Below are positions 24,143 to 32,965 of a DNA stretch of 64,000 nt, one piece after another. A program made the position numbers and the translations under genes. Under the pieces are notes generated by a model. It saw only the letters and a list, made by a program, of their open reading frames with translations, did no database searches and was not told the DNA's origin. This stretch comes from Prevotella melaninogenica (lineage in GTDB: Bacteria; Bacteroidota; Bacteroidia; Bacteroidales; Bacteroidaceae), in the NCBI RefSeq assembly GCF_003609775.1, contig NZ_AP018050.1, positions 1 to 64,000 on the forward strand. The letters are read 5' to 3'. Position 1 is the stretch's first letter. The number at the start of each line of letters is the position of its first letter.

Positions 24143-25807
24143 TTACTTCTCCTGATAAAGATAACGCTTAATACTCTTCTTCGGAGTCTTCGCAAACTCT
24201 TCATCGCGCAACTCTATTGCCGAGAGGTGACAGAAAGATGGCAACATATTGTTCAGTTCCAGACGGTTCTGCTCCATGATATCTTGCAAGTCAGACTGTG
24301 AGAAACCCATTTCCTTTGCCTCATCAAAATCAGGATAAACCAAGCCAACAATCTTATCACCACGCTGAATAATGATACACTCACTGACCATAGACATAGA
24401 GTTTAGCTTATCTTCAATCTCCTCTGGATAAACATTCTGACCATTAGAGCCTAAGAGCATATTCTTAATACGGCCACGGATAAACAAATGTCCATCGGCA
24501 CTCATCGTACCAAGATCGCCCGTATGATACCAGCCGTCCTTATCAAGAACTTCCTTAGTAGCCTCCTCATTCTTGTAATAACCTACCATCACATTCTCTC
24601 CTCTGGTAATAACCTCACCTGGAACATTAGCAGGATCAGGACTAACAATCTTAACTTCCATGTTCAATACAGGTGTACCGCACGAACCTGGAACAAAATC
24701 CTTATAATCACTATAAGTCACCATCGGACCACATTCTGTTGCACCATATCCACTTGTTACTGGGAAATTAATACTTACCAAAAAGTCCTCTATCTCCTTG
24801 TTAAGAGCAGCTCCGCCAGTAACAAGCTCATAGGCATTTCCACCAAAGGCCTCCATAACAATAGCACAGATTCTTTCCTTCACCTTCTTGCTGACAACAG
24901 GCATCTTCAGCAACATACGGGTTGCTGTGCTTTGTACCTTTGGAAAGACATTCTTACGAATAATCTTCTCAACAACCATTGGTACTGCGATAATAATAGC
25001 AGGACGAATATCAGTACAAGCCTGAGCAATCAAAGAAGGACTCGGCAGTCGTGTAAGGAAATATAGATGACTACCAAAACTAAACTGGCAGATAAACTCA
25101 CAGATCATACCATACATGTGAGCCATTGGCAACATACAAAGAACTTTACTACCAGGCTTAATATGTGGTTTCAAATCGGCTGTTGCCCAAGCGAGATTAC
25201 TACGCACAGAACGATAACTTAGCATCACACCCTTTGAAAAACCAGTCGTTCCACTTGTATAATTAATCAATGCGAGGTCGTCAGCCTCGTCTTTGAAATA
25301 ATTTACATCCTCTGCACGGAAGAACTTTGGAAACTTCTTTCCAAAGAGCGCATTCAAGTTTTCACGAGCATTCGTCAAAGACTCTGAGCGAGAAAGAATC
25401 AAAGAGAAGTCTGGTAAATAGATTATACCCTCCAACTGCGGCATCTGCTCTCCATCAATTGTTGGAGCAACCACATCACCAACAAAGAGGAGTTTTGATT
25501 CAGAGTGATTAACAATATTGTAAATTTGTTCTGGCTTAAACTCATGCTGAACAGGTACTGCTACAGCTCCATAAGAGAGAGTTGCAAAGAAAGCAACTGC
25601 CCATGACGAGGAATTTCTACCACAAAGAGCTATCTTATCACCCTTCTTCAAACCGCTATTCTCAAAAAGAATATGTAATTTCTCTATTTTTCGAGCTACA
25701 TCATGGTATTGAAGTGTAGCACCAAGGTAGTCAGTCAGAGCATCTTTATCCCAGTTATCCTTGATACTCTTCTCTATACACGCGTTGAAACTTTTTATAG
25801 AATCCAT
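24143..25807 (-). CDS. AMP-forming acyl-CoA synthetase (long-chain fatty acid type)
   Basis: The 554-residue enzyme belongs to the adenylate-forming (ANL) superfamily and most resembles long-chain acyl-CoA synthetases, which activate fatty acids through an acyl-AMP to acyl-CoA. The P-loop-like motif INYTSGTTGFSKGV is near residue 182, a GYGATECGPMV motif near 350 and GWYHTGDLG near 430, with the Lys-containing RGRIKNMLLGSNG hinge after it. I chose the ATG at 25807 because a promoter (25831-25862) lies directly before it. Substrate length cannot be told. Single gene unit. Confidence 0.88.
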   Translation of the reverse strand: MDSIKSFNACIEKSIKDNWDKDALTDYLGATLQYHDVARKIEKLHILFENSGLKKGDKIALCGRNSSSWAVAFFATLSYGAVAVPVQHEFKPEQIYNIVNHSESKLLFVGDVVAPTIDGEQMPQLEGIIYLPDFSLILSRSESLTNARENLNALFGKKFPKFFRAEDVNYFKDEADDLALINYTSGTTGFSKGVMLSYRSVRSNLAWATADLKPHIKPGSKVLCMLPMAHMYGMICEFICQFSFGSHLYFLTRLPSPSLIAQACTDIRPAIIIAVPMVVEKIIRKNVFPKVQSTATRMLLKMPVVSKKVKERICAIVMEAFGGNAYELVTGGAALNKEIEDFLVSINFPVTSGYGATECGPMVTYSDYKDFVPGSCGTPVLNMEVKIVSPDPANVPGEVITRGENVMVGYYKNEEATKEVLDKDGWYHTGDLGTMSADGHLFIRGRIKNMLLGSNGQNVYPEEIEDKLNSMSMVSECIIIQRGDKIVGLVYPDFDEAKEMGFSQSDLQDIMEQNRLELNNMLPSFCHLSAIELRDEEFAKTPKKSIKRYLYQEK

Positions 25808-25830
25808 TGCACAAAAATATGATTTGCGTG

Positions 25831-25862
25831 CAAAGTTAAGTAATTTTCTGCACATTAACAAA
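25831..25862 (-). promoter_or_regulatory. Promoter of the acyl-CoA synthetase gene
   Basis: On the minus strand TTTG, 20 nt, then TAACTTTG at 25838-25831. It fixes the start at 25807. Confidence 0.65.
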
Positions 25863-26118
25863 AACTTTGTGCAAGAAAAATAAACTAAATAGACAAAAAA
25901 GAAGAAAGCCATCAGCTTTATCTATCTATACAGAAACAATCAAAGCTATTTTTAGTTGTTTGCTTCTTATACAAAATATCTTATTAAAAAAACAAACCAC
26001 AACCTTTGAAATATATTTACATATAAACAGACTTTTCAACACTAAGAACCTAACATCAGAGCTATTTTTTGCACCTTTGCAACTTAAACGATATCAATAG
26101 GTTACAACATCACTTTGC

Positions 26119-26218
26119 AAAAGATGCTTAGTTGCACTTCAAAAGGGCGTTAGTTAGCGTCTTAAAGGGCATCTTTTGCAAGTCAATTAGGCGTCTTTTA
26201 GAAGCCAAAAAAGCATGT
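26119..26218 (+). repeat. Dispersed intergenic repeat, family 1 copy C
   Basis: It is closest to copy B: GATGCTTAGTTGCACTTCAA then AAGGGCGTTAGTTAGCGTC, AAAGGGCATCTTTTGCAAG and TCAATTAGGCGTCTTTTAG. Confidence 0.85.
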
Positions 26219-26316
26219 TTAAAAAACAAGGTTATGAAAAAACACAACAAAACCGACTTCTATTATCTTTCTATAGGATAACAATCGGAGTAGAAACACC
26301 AACGAACAAGAAACAA

Positions 26317-26439
26317 AAAGAGACTATATCAAAAATGTAGAAACACATGATTTGTGTATCTGTCAGTAGCACTTTATTGGGAAATATAAGTTTAATTTCC
26401 CAACAAACACTCTGATTACATTTTTGAAATAGTCTCTTT
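26317..26439. repeat. MITE-like element with 23-bp terminal inverted repeats
   Basis: The arms at 26317-26339 and 26417-26439 match in inverted orientation with a single mismatch; they begin AAAGAGACTAT and end near AAAAATGTA. Inside lies a second 9-bp stem, TTGGGAAAT with ATTTCCCAA. No target-site duplication is obvious. It could also act as the terminator of yebC-pheT. Confidence 0.6.
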
Positions 26440-26495
26440 CTATATTCTTAAAACCAATTACACCTTATTATATATAGGTGCATAGAGGAACGAAA

Positions 26496-27227
26496 TTAGT
26501 CCTCTGCTGGCTTCATGTTAGTATAAACATTCTGTACGTCGTCAAAGTCTTCCAAACGCTCAACCATCTTATCGATAGTCTCACGCTCCTCAGCTGTTAC
26601 GTCCTTCAAGTCGTTAGGAATACGAGTGAACTCAGCAGAAGTAATCTCGAAGCCGTTGTCCTCCAAGTGCTTCTGAATCTCACCGAAGCTTGTTGGCTCA
26701 CCATAGATAGTGATTTCGTTCTCTTCCTCATCCTCGTCGAATTCGTCTTCAACACCATAGTCAATCAAATCGAGAATCAACTCTTCCATATCTAAGTCGT
26801 CCTTCTTCTTAAAAGTGAAGACTGCCTTATGGTCAAAAAGAAAGCTAAGAGAGCCCTGTGTACCAAGGTTACCATTGAACTTATTGAAGATTGAACGAAC
26901 ATCACCCACAGTACGTGTAGTATTATCTGTCAATGTTTCAACAAACACAGCAATTCCGTGAGGACCATAACCCTCGTATGTTACCTCCTTGTAGTCGCTG
27001 GTATCTTTACCCATTGCGTTTTTAATAGCACGCTGGATATTGTCCTTTGGCATGTTCTCACGCTTACATGTTGCAATAATCGCACGAAGGCGTGGGTTGT
27101 TCTCAGGCTCAGGACCACCAGCCTTAACAGCAATAGCGATTTCTTTACCTAACTTTGTGAACGTACGGGCCATGTGACCCCATCTCTTGAGCTTACTTGC
27201 TTTGCGATATTCAAATGCTCTACCCAT
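26496..27227 (-). CDS. YebC/PmpR-family regulatory protein
   Basis: The 243-residue protein is a YebC/TACO1 family member; relatives act as transcription regulators or help ribosomes through proline-rich stretches. The family signature near the N-terminus is present: RWGHMARTFTKLGKEIAIAV and NPRLRAIIATCKRENMPKDNI, followed by VTYEGYGPHGIAVFVE and GNLGTQGSLSFLFD. Length is normal, with an acidic insert DEFDEDEEENE near residue 155. It is 12 bp downstream of pheT and probably co-transcribed, which fits a translation-related role. Confidence 0.93.
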   Translation of the reverse strand: MGRAFEYRKASKLKRWGHMARTFTKLGKEIAIAVKAGGPEPENNPRLRAIIATCKRENMPKDNIQRAIKNAMGKDTSDYKEVTYEGYGPHGIAVFVETLTDNTTRTVGDVRSIFNKFNGNLGTQGSLSFLFDHKAVFTFKKKDDLDMEELILDLIDYGVEDEFDEDEEENEITIYGEPTSFGEIQKHLEDNGFEITSAEFTRIPNDLKDVTAEERETIDKMVERLEDFDDVQNVYTNMKPAED

Positions 27228-27239
27228 TGTATTTGTTTG

Positions 27240-29708
27240 TTAACGGAGTTCTGCTCCGAGTTTATTTGTTAAATTCTTAATTAGTTTCTGCATGATAGCA
27301 TCAATAGCCTTGTCGTTGAGCGTCTTCGTCTCGTCCTGAAGAATGAAGTTGACAGCATAGCTCTTCTTACCTTCAGGAAGGTTCTTGCCCTGATAAACAT
27401 CAAAGAGTTCAACACGCTTCAGGAGCTTCTTATCCGTCTGACGAGCAATCTCCTCAATTGCTGCAAACTCGACATTATTGTCAACCAACAGCGCAAGGTC
27501 ACGGCTAACTGCAGGATACTTAGATATCTCTTGGAACTGAAGTTTATTCTTACGAATAGCCTTCATCAGTCCAGCCCAATCCAACTCTGCATAATAAACC
27601 TTCTGATTAATATCGAAGCTCTTCAAAAGTTTGTGGCTAAGAATACCCATCTCAACAAGTACCTTACCTGCACGTGTCTTCAATGCAATCGCCTTATCAA
27701 AGACGTTGTTATCAGACTTTTCACTAACGAGCAAGCCCTGTGCAATACCGATACGACGAAGAATATTCTCTACGTATGCCTTCAATTCATAGAAAGTACT
27801 TTCCTCATCTGGATGTGCCCATGAGCCTTGTACACGCTTACCTGTCACCCACAATGCCATGTGATAATCCTGACTATAAGCCTTTACTGGACTTTCCTCT
27901 GACCATTTCTCTTTATTAAACTTATAGACATTACCTACCTCAAAGAAGCGAAGGTTCTGTGCCTTACGGTTTACATTACGTACAATGCTCTCCAAACCAC
28001 CAAAGAGAAGGGTCTGTCGCATTACACCTAAGTCAGCAGAAAGTGGATTCATCACCTTCACGGTCTCCTCCCAAGGATAAGCATTATAGCCAGTTTCCTC
28101 ATAGTAAGAGCTCTTTGTGAGGGAGTTGTTCATAATCTCTGAGAAGCCAGCACCTACCAACTGCTCACCGATAATGTTCTCACGATGATAGTTCTTGTCT
28201 GCTTCTTCTGCAATTGTCAATGAAGACTTCAACTCTGTAGGAATCTCTACATTATTATATCCATAGATACGAAGGATGTCTTCTACAACATCACAAGGAC
28301 GCTGTACATCGACACGATAAGGAGGAACGAGGAGATCGAGTCCCTCTGTATCTTCCTTCTCCACCTTCATTTCAAGGCTCTCAACAATACGCTTAATCGT
28401 CTCATTACCGAGCTTCTTGCCGATAAGACGATCGCAATACTCGTAGTTCAAACGAACTGGGAAACCCTCCATCTTAGTTGGATACTCGTCACGAATCTCC
28501 ATGCTTACCTTACCACCAGCAAGTTCCTTACAAAGGATTGCAGCCTGCTTCAGTGCATAGATGGTTCCATTTGGATCAATACCACGCTCGAAACGGAAGC
28601 TGGCATCGGTTGAAAGACCATGACGACGAGCACTCTTACGAATCCATGTTGGATGGAAGTAAGCACTCTCCAAGACTACATTTCTTGTTGTTTCGTAAGT
28701 TCCACTACCCTTTCCACCGAAGACACCTGCTATACACATAGGGTCTTCCTCATTGCAGATTGCAAGATCGTACTCACCAAGTATATGCTCTTCACCGTCC
28801 AAAGTAACGAACTTCTTACCCTCGTTCTTATCCTTAACGATGATGTGGTGACCCTTAACCATGTCTGCATCAAAACAGTGCATAGGCTGCCCGTAAGCCA
28901 TCATGATATAGTTAGTGATGTCTACAATATTATTGATTGGGCGCAAACCAATGATATTCAGCTTATCCTTCAACCACTGAGGACTCTCCTTTACCTCACA
29001 ATCGGTAATGCTCAAACAAGCATAACGACGGCAAGCATCTGTATTTTCGATAGTCACATCAATAGGAAGGTCATGATTATCAACCGTGAAAGCATCACAA
29101 GATGGGCGATGCAATGAAGTTTCATAACCATTCTGTGTCAACCATGCATAGAGATCGCGTGCTACACCATAATGGCTTAACGCATCTGCACGGTTAGCAG
29201 TGATATCTATTTCTATCAACCAGTCACTATCTAACTTGTAATACTCTGATGCAGGCTGACCTACTGGTGCATCCTCAGGCAACACAATGATACCATCGTG
29301 ACCTGTACCAACACCAATCTCATCCTCGGCACAAATCATACCAAGACTCTCCACACCACGCAGCTTACTTCTCTTAATCGTAAACTCATTGTCGCCATCA
29401 TAGAGTACACAACCTAAGTCAGCAACGATAACTTTCTGTCCAGCTGCAACATTTGGTGCGCCACATACAATCTGCTGTGGTTCTCCCTTGCCAAGGTCAA
29501 CGGTTGTTACGTGAAGGTGGTCAGAATTTGGGTGCGCCTCACAAGTGAGTACCTTGCCGACGTACAGACCCTTCAGTCCACCTCGTATCGTTTCAACTTC
29601 GTCCAATGCGCCAACCTCCAAGCCTATAGAAGTGAGTGCAACAGCAATCTCTTCTGGAGTCAGACTGAAGTCAACGTATTCCTTTAGCCATTTGTATGAA
29701 ATCTTCAT
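27240..29708 (-). CDS. pheT: Phenylalanine-tRNA ligase beta subunit
   Basis: PheT pairs with PheS to charge tRNA-Phe. The 822-residue product has all domains in order: an N-terminal tRNA-binding EMAP-like domain (~residues 40-150, with HPNSDHLHVTTVDLG and QIVCGAPNV), the B3/B4 editing domain (~210-390), B5 (~410-480) and the C-terminal FDX-ACB anticodon-binding domain (~730-822, starting near ISKYPAVSRDLALLV). Nothing is truncated. The promoter is at 29743-29773. pheS is not adjacent, as is common in Bacteroidetes. yebC follows in the same unit. Confidence 0.97.
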   Translation of the reverse strand: MKISYKWLKEYVDFSLTPEEIAVALTSIGLEVGALDEVETIRGGLKGLYVGKVLTCEAHPNSDHLHVTTVDLGKGEPQQIVCGAPNVAAGQKVIVADLGCVLYDGDNEFTIKRSKLRGVESLGMICAEDEIGVGTGHDGIIVLPEDAPVGQPASEYYKLDSDWLIEIDITANRADALSHYGVARDLYAWLTQNGYETSLHRPSCDAFTVDNHDLPIDVTIENTDACRRYACLSITDCEVKESPQWLKDKLNIIGLRPINNIVDITNYIMMAYGQPMHCFDADMVKGHHIIVKDKNEGKKFVTLDGEEHILGEYDLAICNEEDPMCIAGVFGGKGSGTYETTRNVVLESAYFHPTWIRKSARRHGLSTDASFRFERGIDPNGTIYALKQAAILCKELAGGKVSMEIRDEYPTKMEGFPVRLNYEYCDRLIGKKLGNETIKRIVESLEMKVEKEDTEGLDLLVPPYRVDVQRPCDVVEDILRIYGYNNVEIPTELKSSLTIAEEADKNYHRENIIGEQLVGAGFSEIMNNSLTKSSYYEETGYNAYPWEETVKVMNPLSADLGVMRQTLLFGGLESIVRNVNRKAQNLRFFEVGNVYKFNKEKWSEESPVKAYSQDYHMALWVTGKRVQGSWAHPDEESTFYELKAYVENILRRIGIAQGLLVSEKSDNNVFDKAIALKTRAGKVLVEMGILSHKLLKSFDINQKVYYAELDWAGLMKAIRKNKLQFQEISKYPAVSRDLALLVDNNVEFAAIEEIARQTDKKLLKRVELFDVYQGKNLPEGKKSYAVNFILQDETKTLNDKAIDAIMQKLIKNLTNKLGAELR

Positions 29709-29742
29709 TATGTAGTTATATTGTTTGTTCTAAAAATACATG

Positions 29743-29773
29743 CAAATTTACGAAAAAACTCAGACATAGCAAA
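29743..29773 (-). promoter_or_regulatory. pheT promoter
   Basis: On the minus strand TTTG (29773-29770), 19 nt and TAAATTTG (29750-29743), about 35 nt before the ATG. Confidence 0.6.
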
Positions 29774-29968
29774 AGGATAAAAGAAAAAAGCCATTGCATA
29801 CGAAGAAAGTCGTTATTTCTACAATCATAATGAGGAAAAAGCAGAGTACTTTTTAATAGCATAAAACAATGTTTTAATTCCTTTACCCTATTGGTTTTAT
29901 CAATAAAAACATGAGAGGTGTGCCGTCTAAAATCTTTATTTAAACTTAAAGGAACAAAACTGTAATAC

Positions 29969-29999
29969 TTGCAAATATCAAGATAATACCTTACCTTTG
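29969..29999 (+). promoter_or_regulatory. Promoter of the zinc metallopeptidase gene
   Basis: TTG at 29969-29971, a 20-nt spacer and TACCTTTG at 29992-29999, about 40 nt before the ATG. Confidence 0.6.
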
Positions 30000-30040
30000 T
30001 CGACACAGAATAATTAAGCTTTAAAAACAAAGAAAACAAT

Positions 30041-30925
30041 ATGAGACTTACAGGACGTAGAGAAAGTAATAATGTAGAAGACCGTCGTGGCATGGGTACT
30101 GGCGCAAAAGCAGGTATTGGTGGCATTGGAGGTATCATTATCATTGCTCTTATTACCTTTATGAGCGGTGGAAATTTAGGGGATGTGGTAAACAATGTCG
30201 TACAAACACAGATGCAGGGGCAGACAGAAGTACAGACAGGTGCCCAACAACGCCAATTTACAGAGGAAGAAGAGAAACTTGCAGACTTTTCAAAACAGAT
30301 CCTTGCAGGTACGGAAGACGTGTGGACAGAACAGTTTCAGTTGCATGGCATGAGATACCAATACCCTACTCTTGTTCTCTTCACAGGTGCTGTACAAACG
30401 GCTTGCGGTAATGGGTCTGCTGCAATGGGTCCATTCTATTGCTCTGCTGACCAGCGTCTTTACCTTGACTTGAGTTTCTTCACCGGTATGCGTAAGGACT
30501 TAGGAATACAAGCAAAGGGCGACCTTGACTTTGCGTATGCCTACGTGATTGCGCATGAAGTGGGTCATCATGTGGAATATCTCCGTGGTATTCTTGGTAA
30601 ATGTCATGCAAAGATGGCACGTGTAAGTAAGGAAGAGGCAAACAAACTAAGCGTAAAATTAGAACTTCTTGCCGATTATTATGCTGGTTGTTGGGCACAT
30701 TATGACAATGAAAAATATCAAAGTCTTACTGATGGTGATATCGAAGAGGCAATTGATTGTGCTGAGAAAATCGGAGATAACTATCTCCAAAAGAAAGCAC
30801 GTGGCTATGCACAGCCAGAGACCTTCACCCATGGAACTTCCGAACAGCGTATGTACTGGTTGAAGAAAGGTATCGAAACTGGTGATTGGAACACAACAAC
30901 CTTTGCACCAGGAGATTTAGACTAA
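30041..30925 (+). CDS. Neutral zinc metallopeptidase (YpfJ/KPN_02809 family)
   Basis: The 294-residue protein matches the putative neutral zinc metallopeptidase family. The N-terminus MRLTGRRESNNVEDRRG is family-typical. A single membrane helix (~residues 27-46, IGGIGGIIIIALITFMSGG) anchors it. The zinc motif HEVGHH starts at His172, and ELLADYYAGCWAH supplies the further Glu ligand region. ACGNGSAAMGPFYCSADQRLYLDLSFF precedes it as in relatives. The physiological substrate is unknown. Single gene with its own promoter (29969-29999). Confidence 0.92.
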   Translation: MRLTGRRESNNVEDRRGMGTGAKAGIGGIGGIIIIALITFMSGGNLGDVVNNVVQTQMQGQTEVQTGAQQRQFTEEEEKLADFSKQILAGTEDVWTEQFQLHGMRYQYPTLVLFTGAVQTACGNGSAAMGPFYCSADQRLYLDLSFFTGMRKDLGIQAKGDLDFAYAYVIAHEVGHHVEYLRGILGKCHAKMARVSKEEANKLSVKLELLADYYAGCWAHYDNEKYQSLTDGDIEEAIDCAEKIGDNYLQKKARGYAQPETFTHGTSEQRMYWLKKGIETGDWNTTTFAPGDLD

Positions 30926-31236
30926 AGAAATCAATACACCTTGTCGTTATCTAAAAGGATATTTATAACATGGCAAGTTACTCTTGCCAGCTACCCCTAT
31001 AAAATACTTTTAGAAACAAAGTGACCATAGACTACAATTTATCTTCATGATAAAAAAGAATTATTTTCACGAAAAGAAATATTTATTTACGTGAACAAAA
31101 ATATTTCTTTTCGTGAAAATAATTCGATTAGAATAGTTTATAGAAGTATAAAAGATACTACAAGGAACTCTAATACTTTCTCTATCAAACTATAAACAAA
31201 TCCTACTCTGCTTCTTACTATCAGAAGCAAATGACC
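30926..31236. other. Intergenic region with long palindrome
   Basis: No gene was seen between these convergent genes. The palindrome at 31058-31125 is the main feature and may terminate both. Confidence 0.6.
31058..31125. repeat. Long AT-rich palindrome, family 2 copy 1
   Basis: Two perfect 27-bp arms (31058-31084 and 31099-31125) flank a 14-nt loop containing ACGTGAAC. The arms include TTTTCACGAAAAGAAAT. Related copies lie at 38117-38206 and 50388-50476. Confidence 0.85.
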
Positions 31237-32811
31237 TTACAATCGCTGGAGATAAGCCGAAGCCATTTCTGCACAACGCTCTCCATCAATACCTGCACTG
31301 ACAATTCCACCTGCATAACCAGCACCCTCTGCACAAGGGAAAAGCCCTTCAAGACGAACGTGCATGAGGCGTTCTTTGTCACGAAGAATACGCACAGGAG
31401 AACTGGTACGAGTCTCGGAAGCTATCATAACCGCTTCATTCGTAAGGAAACCATGTGCTTGTCTGCCAAAGGTTTTGAAGGCTTCTTGGAGTCGTTTTGT
31501 GACAAAAGATGGCATCCAAAAATGCAACGGACTGGAAATAAGTCCCGGTGCATAACTTGACTTAGGAAGATCATACGACAGACGATTATTAACGAAGTCT
31601 GCCATACGCTGCGCAGGAGCCGTTTGCTTTCGATTTCCCTGCTGCCATGTATCTCGTTCTAATTGTTCCTGATAACGTAAGATACGCAATACATCATCGC
31701 CTTCAACATCCTCTGGATTCAATTGAACAACCATACCCGAGTTCGACCATTGCGTTCCACGATTAGCAGGACTCATACCATTGGTAACTGTTTGTTCAGG
31801 ACCAGTAGCCGAAGGAATCACAAAACCACCAGGACACATACAGAAAGAATAAACGCCACGACCCTGTGCTTGTGTCACAAAAGAGTACTCTGCCGTAGGA
31901 AGATACTTTCCCTTGCCGTTTTTATTATGATACTGTATTTGGTCTATCAAGTGAGAAGGGTGCTCCAATCGTACACCAACAGCAATTCCTTTTGCTTCCA
32001 TCTCAATCCCTGCATCTGCAAGATAACGATAGACGTCACGCGCTGAATGACCCGTTGCAAGGACAACTGGACCATGAAACTCACGCTTCACACTAATGAC
32101 TCCACCATTATCGACAGCCTCAACACCAACAACTTTATCGCCATCGAGAATCAAAGAGGTCATCTTTGTTTGGAAATGAACCTCACCGCCACACTCAAGT
32201 ATTGTGTTACGCATATTCTCTATCACGCGTGGAAGTTTGTCTGTACCAATATGTGGATGAGCATCTGCGAGGATAGATGGTGATGCACCATGCTGACAAA
32301 AGACATTTAGAATCTTATCAACAGGTCCACGTTTCTTACTTCTTGTGTAAAGTTTTCCATCAGAATAAGCTCCAGCACCACCTTCACCAAAGCAGTAATT
32401 TGACTCAGGATCAACCTCTTGCGTCTTCGATATTAAAGCCATATCAAGTTTACGATCACGTACATTCTTACCACGTTCAAGAACGATTGGGCGCAAGCCT
32501 AACTCTATCAATTTCAAAGAAGAAAACAAACCAGCAGGTCCTGCACCCACAACAATGACCGAAGGACGACTGCTTACGTCTTGGTATTCAGTCTTAACAT
32601 AAGGGTCGTCTTGTGGAAACTCGTTAATATAAACACGAATCTTTAAATTAACATATATGTCGCGATGGCGTGCATCAATAGAACGCTTCAATACCCGAAC
32701 ACGATAAATTGTACGCTCGTCCAGCCCCTTTTCTTTAGCAAGGTATGCCTTCATGTTGTTTTCGTTATAGGCAACCTGAGGCAGAACACGTAACTGATAT
32801 TCCTCTGTCAT
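31237..32811 (-). CDS. NAD(P)/FAD-dependent dehydrogenase, uncharacterised family
   Basis: The 524-residue protein belongs to the large uncharacterised FAD-dependent dehydrogenase group. A ~75-residue N-terminal extension with IYRVRVLKRSIDARHRDIYVN precedes the Rossmann GAGPAGLFSSLKL motif near residue 88 and the family-specific FGEGGAGAYSDGKLYTRSKKRG near 137. The C-terminus has the FAD-binding GAGYAGGIVSAGIDG near 500. Substrate and pathway are unknown. The ATG at 32811 is chosen over an upstream TTG because the -7 box TAAATTTG (32846-32839) sits there. It is convergent with the metallopeptidase gene and divergent from thrA. Confidence 0.9.
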   Translation of the reverse strand: MTEEYQLRVLPQVAYNENNMKAYLAKEKGLDERTIYRVRVLKRSIDARHRDIYVNLKIRVYINEFPQDDPYVKTEYQDVSSRPSVIVVGAGPAGLFSSLKLIELGLRPIVLERGKNVRDRKLDMALISKTQEVDPESNYCFGEGGAGAYSDGKLYTRSKKRGPVDKILNVFCQHGASPSILADAHPHIGTDKLPRVIENMRNTILECGGEVHFQTKMTSLILDGDKVVGVEAVDNGGVISVKREFHGPVVLATGHSARDVYRYLADAGIEMEAKGIAVGVRLEHPSHLIDQIQYHNKNGKGKYLPTAEYSFVTQAQGRGVYSFCMCPGGFVIPSATGPEQTVTNGMSPANRGTQWSNSGMVVQLNPEDVEGDDVLRILRYQEQLERDTWQQGNRKQTAPAQRMADFVNNRLSYDLPKSSYAPGLISSPLHFWMPSFVTKRLQEAFKTFGRQAHGFLTNEAVMIASETRTSSPVRILRDKERLMHVRLEGLFPCAEGAGYAGGIVSAGIDGERCAEMASAYLQRL

Positions 32812-32838
32812 ATATAGTCTTACTTCTTCTTTTTGCCA

Positions 32839-32846
32839 CAAATTTA
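32839..32846 (-). promoter_or_regulatory. -7 box of the FAD dehydrogenase gene
   Basis: TAAATTTG on the minus strand is 27 nt before the chosen ATG at 32811. Confidence 0.45.
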
Positions 32847-32868
32847 CTCAAATATATCGAGAAAATCG

Positions 32869-32899
32869 TTGGCTATTGCAATAATTCTTATTATTTTTG
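32869..32899 (+). promoter_or_regulatory. thrA promoter
   Basis: TTG at 32869-32871, a 20-nt spacer and TATTTTTG at 32892-32899. The transcript would begin just before the hairpin at 32908-32942. Confidence 0.6.
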
Positions 32900-32907
32900 T
32901 GGCTAAG

Positions 32908-32942
32908 TTTGACACTTCCCCCATTGTAAAGGGGATGTCAAA
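32908..32942 (+). promoter_or_regulatory. Hairpin at the 5' end of thrA mRNA
   Basis: TTTGAC pairs with GTCAAA and CCCC with GGGG, with a small asymmetric internal loop. It occupies nearly the whole leader and ends 23 nt before the ATG, so it could protect the mRNA or control translation. Confidence 0.45.
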
Positions 32943-32965
32943 TAATAACAAATTAAATATCAGGA

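Larger units (their letters stand above)
25808..26495. other. Intergenic region with two repeat elements
   Basis: No gene was seen. It holds the acyl-CoA synthetase promoter, a family 1 repeat (26119-26218) and a 123-bp inverted-repeat element (26317-26439). Confidence 0.6.
29709..30040. other. Intergenic region with two divergent promoters
   Basis: No gene was seen. It holds the pheT promoter (29743-29773, minus) and the metallopeptidase promoter (29969-29999, plus), with about 195 bp of AT-rich sequence between them. Confidence 0.6.

Noticed and set aside
29716..30195. 159-codon frame on the minus strand
   Set aside because: It is antisense to the start of the zinc metallopeptidase gene and covers both promoters.
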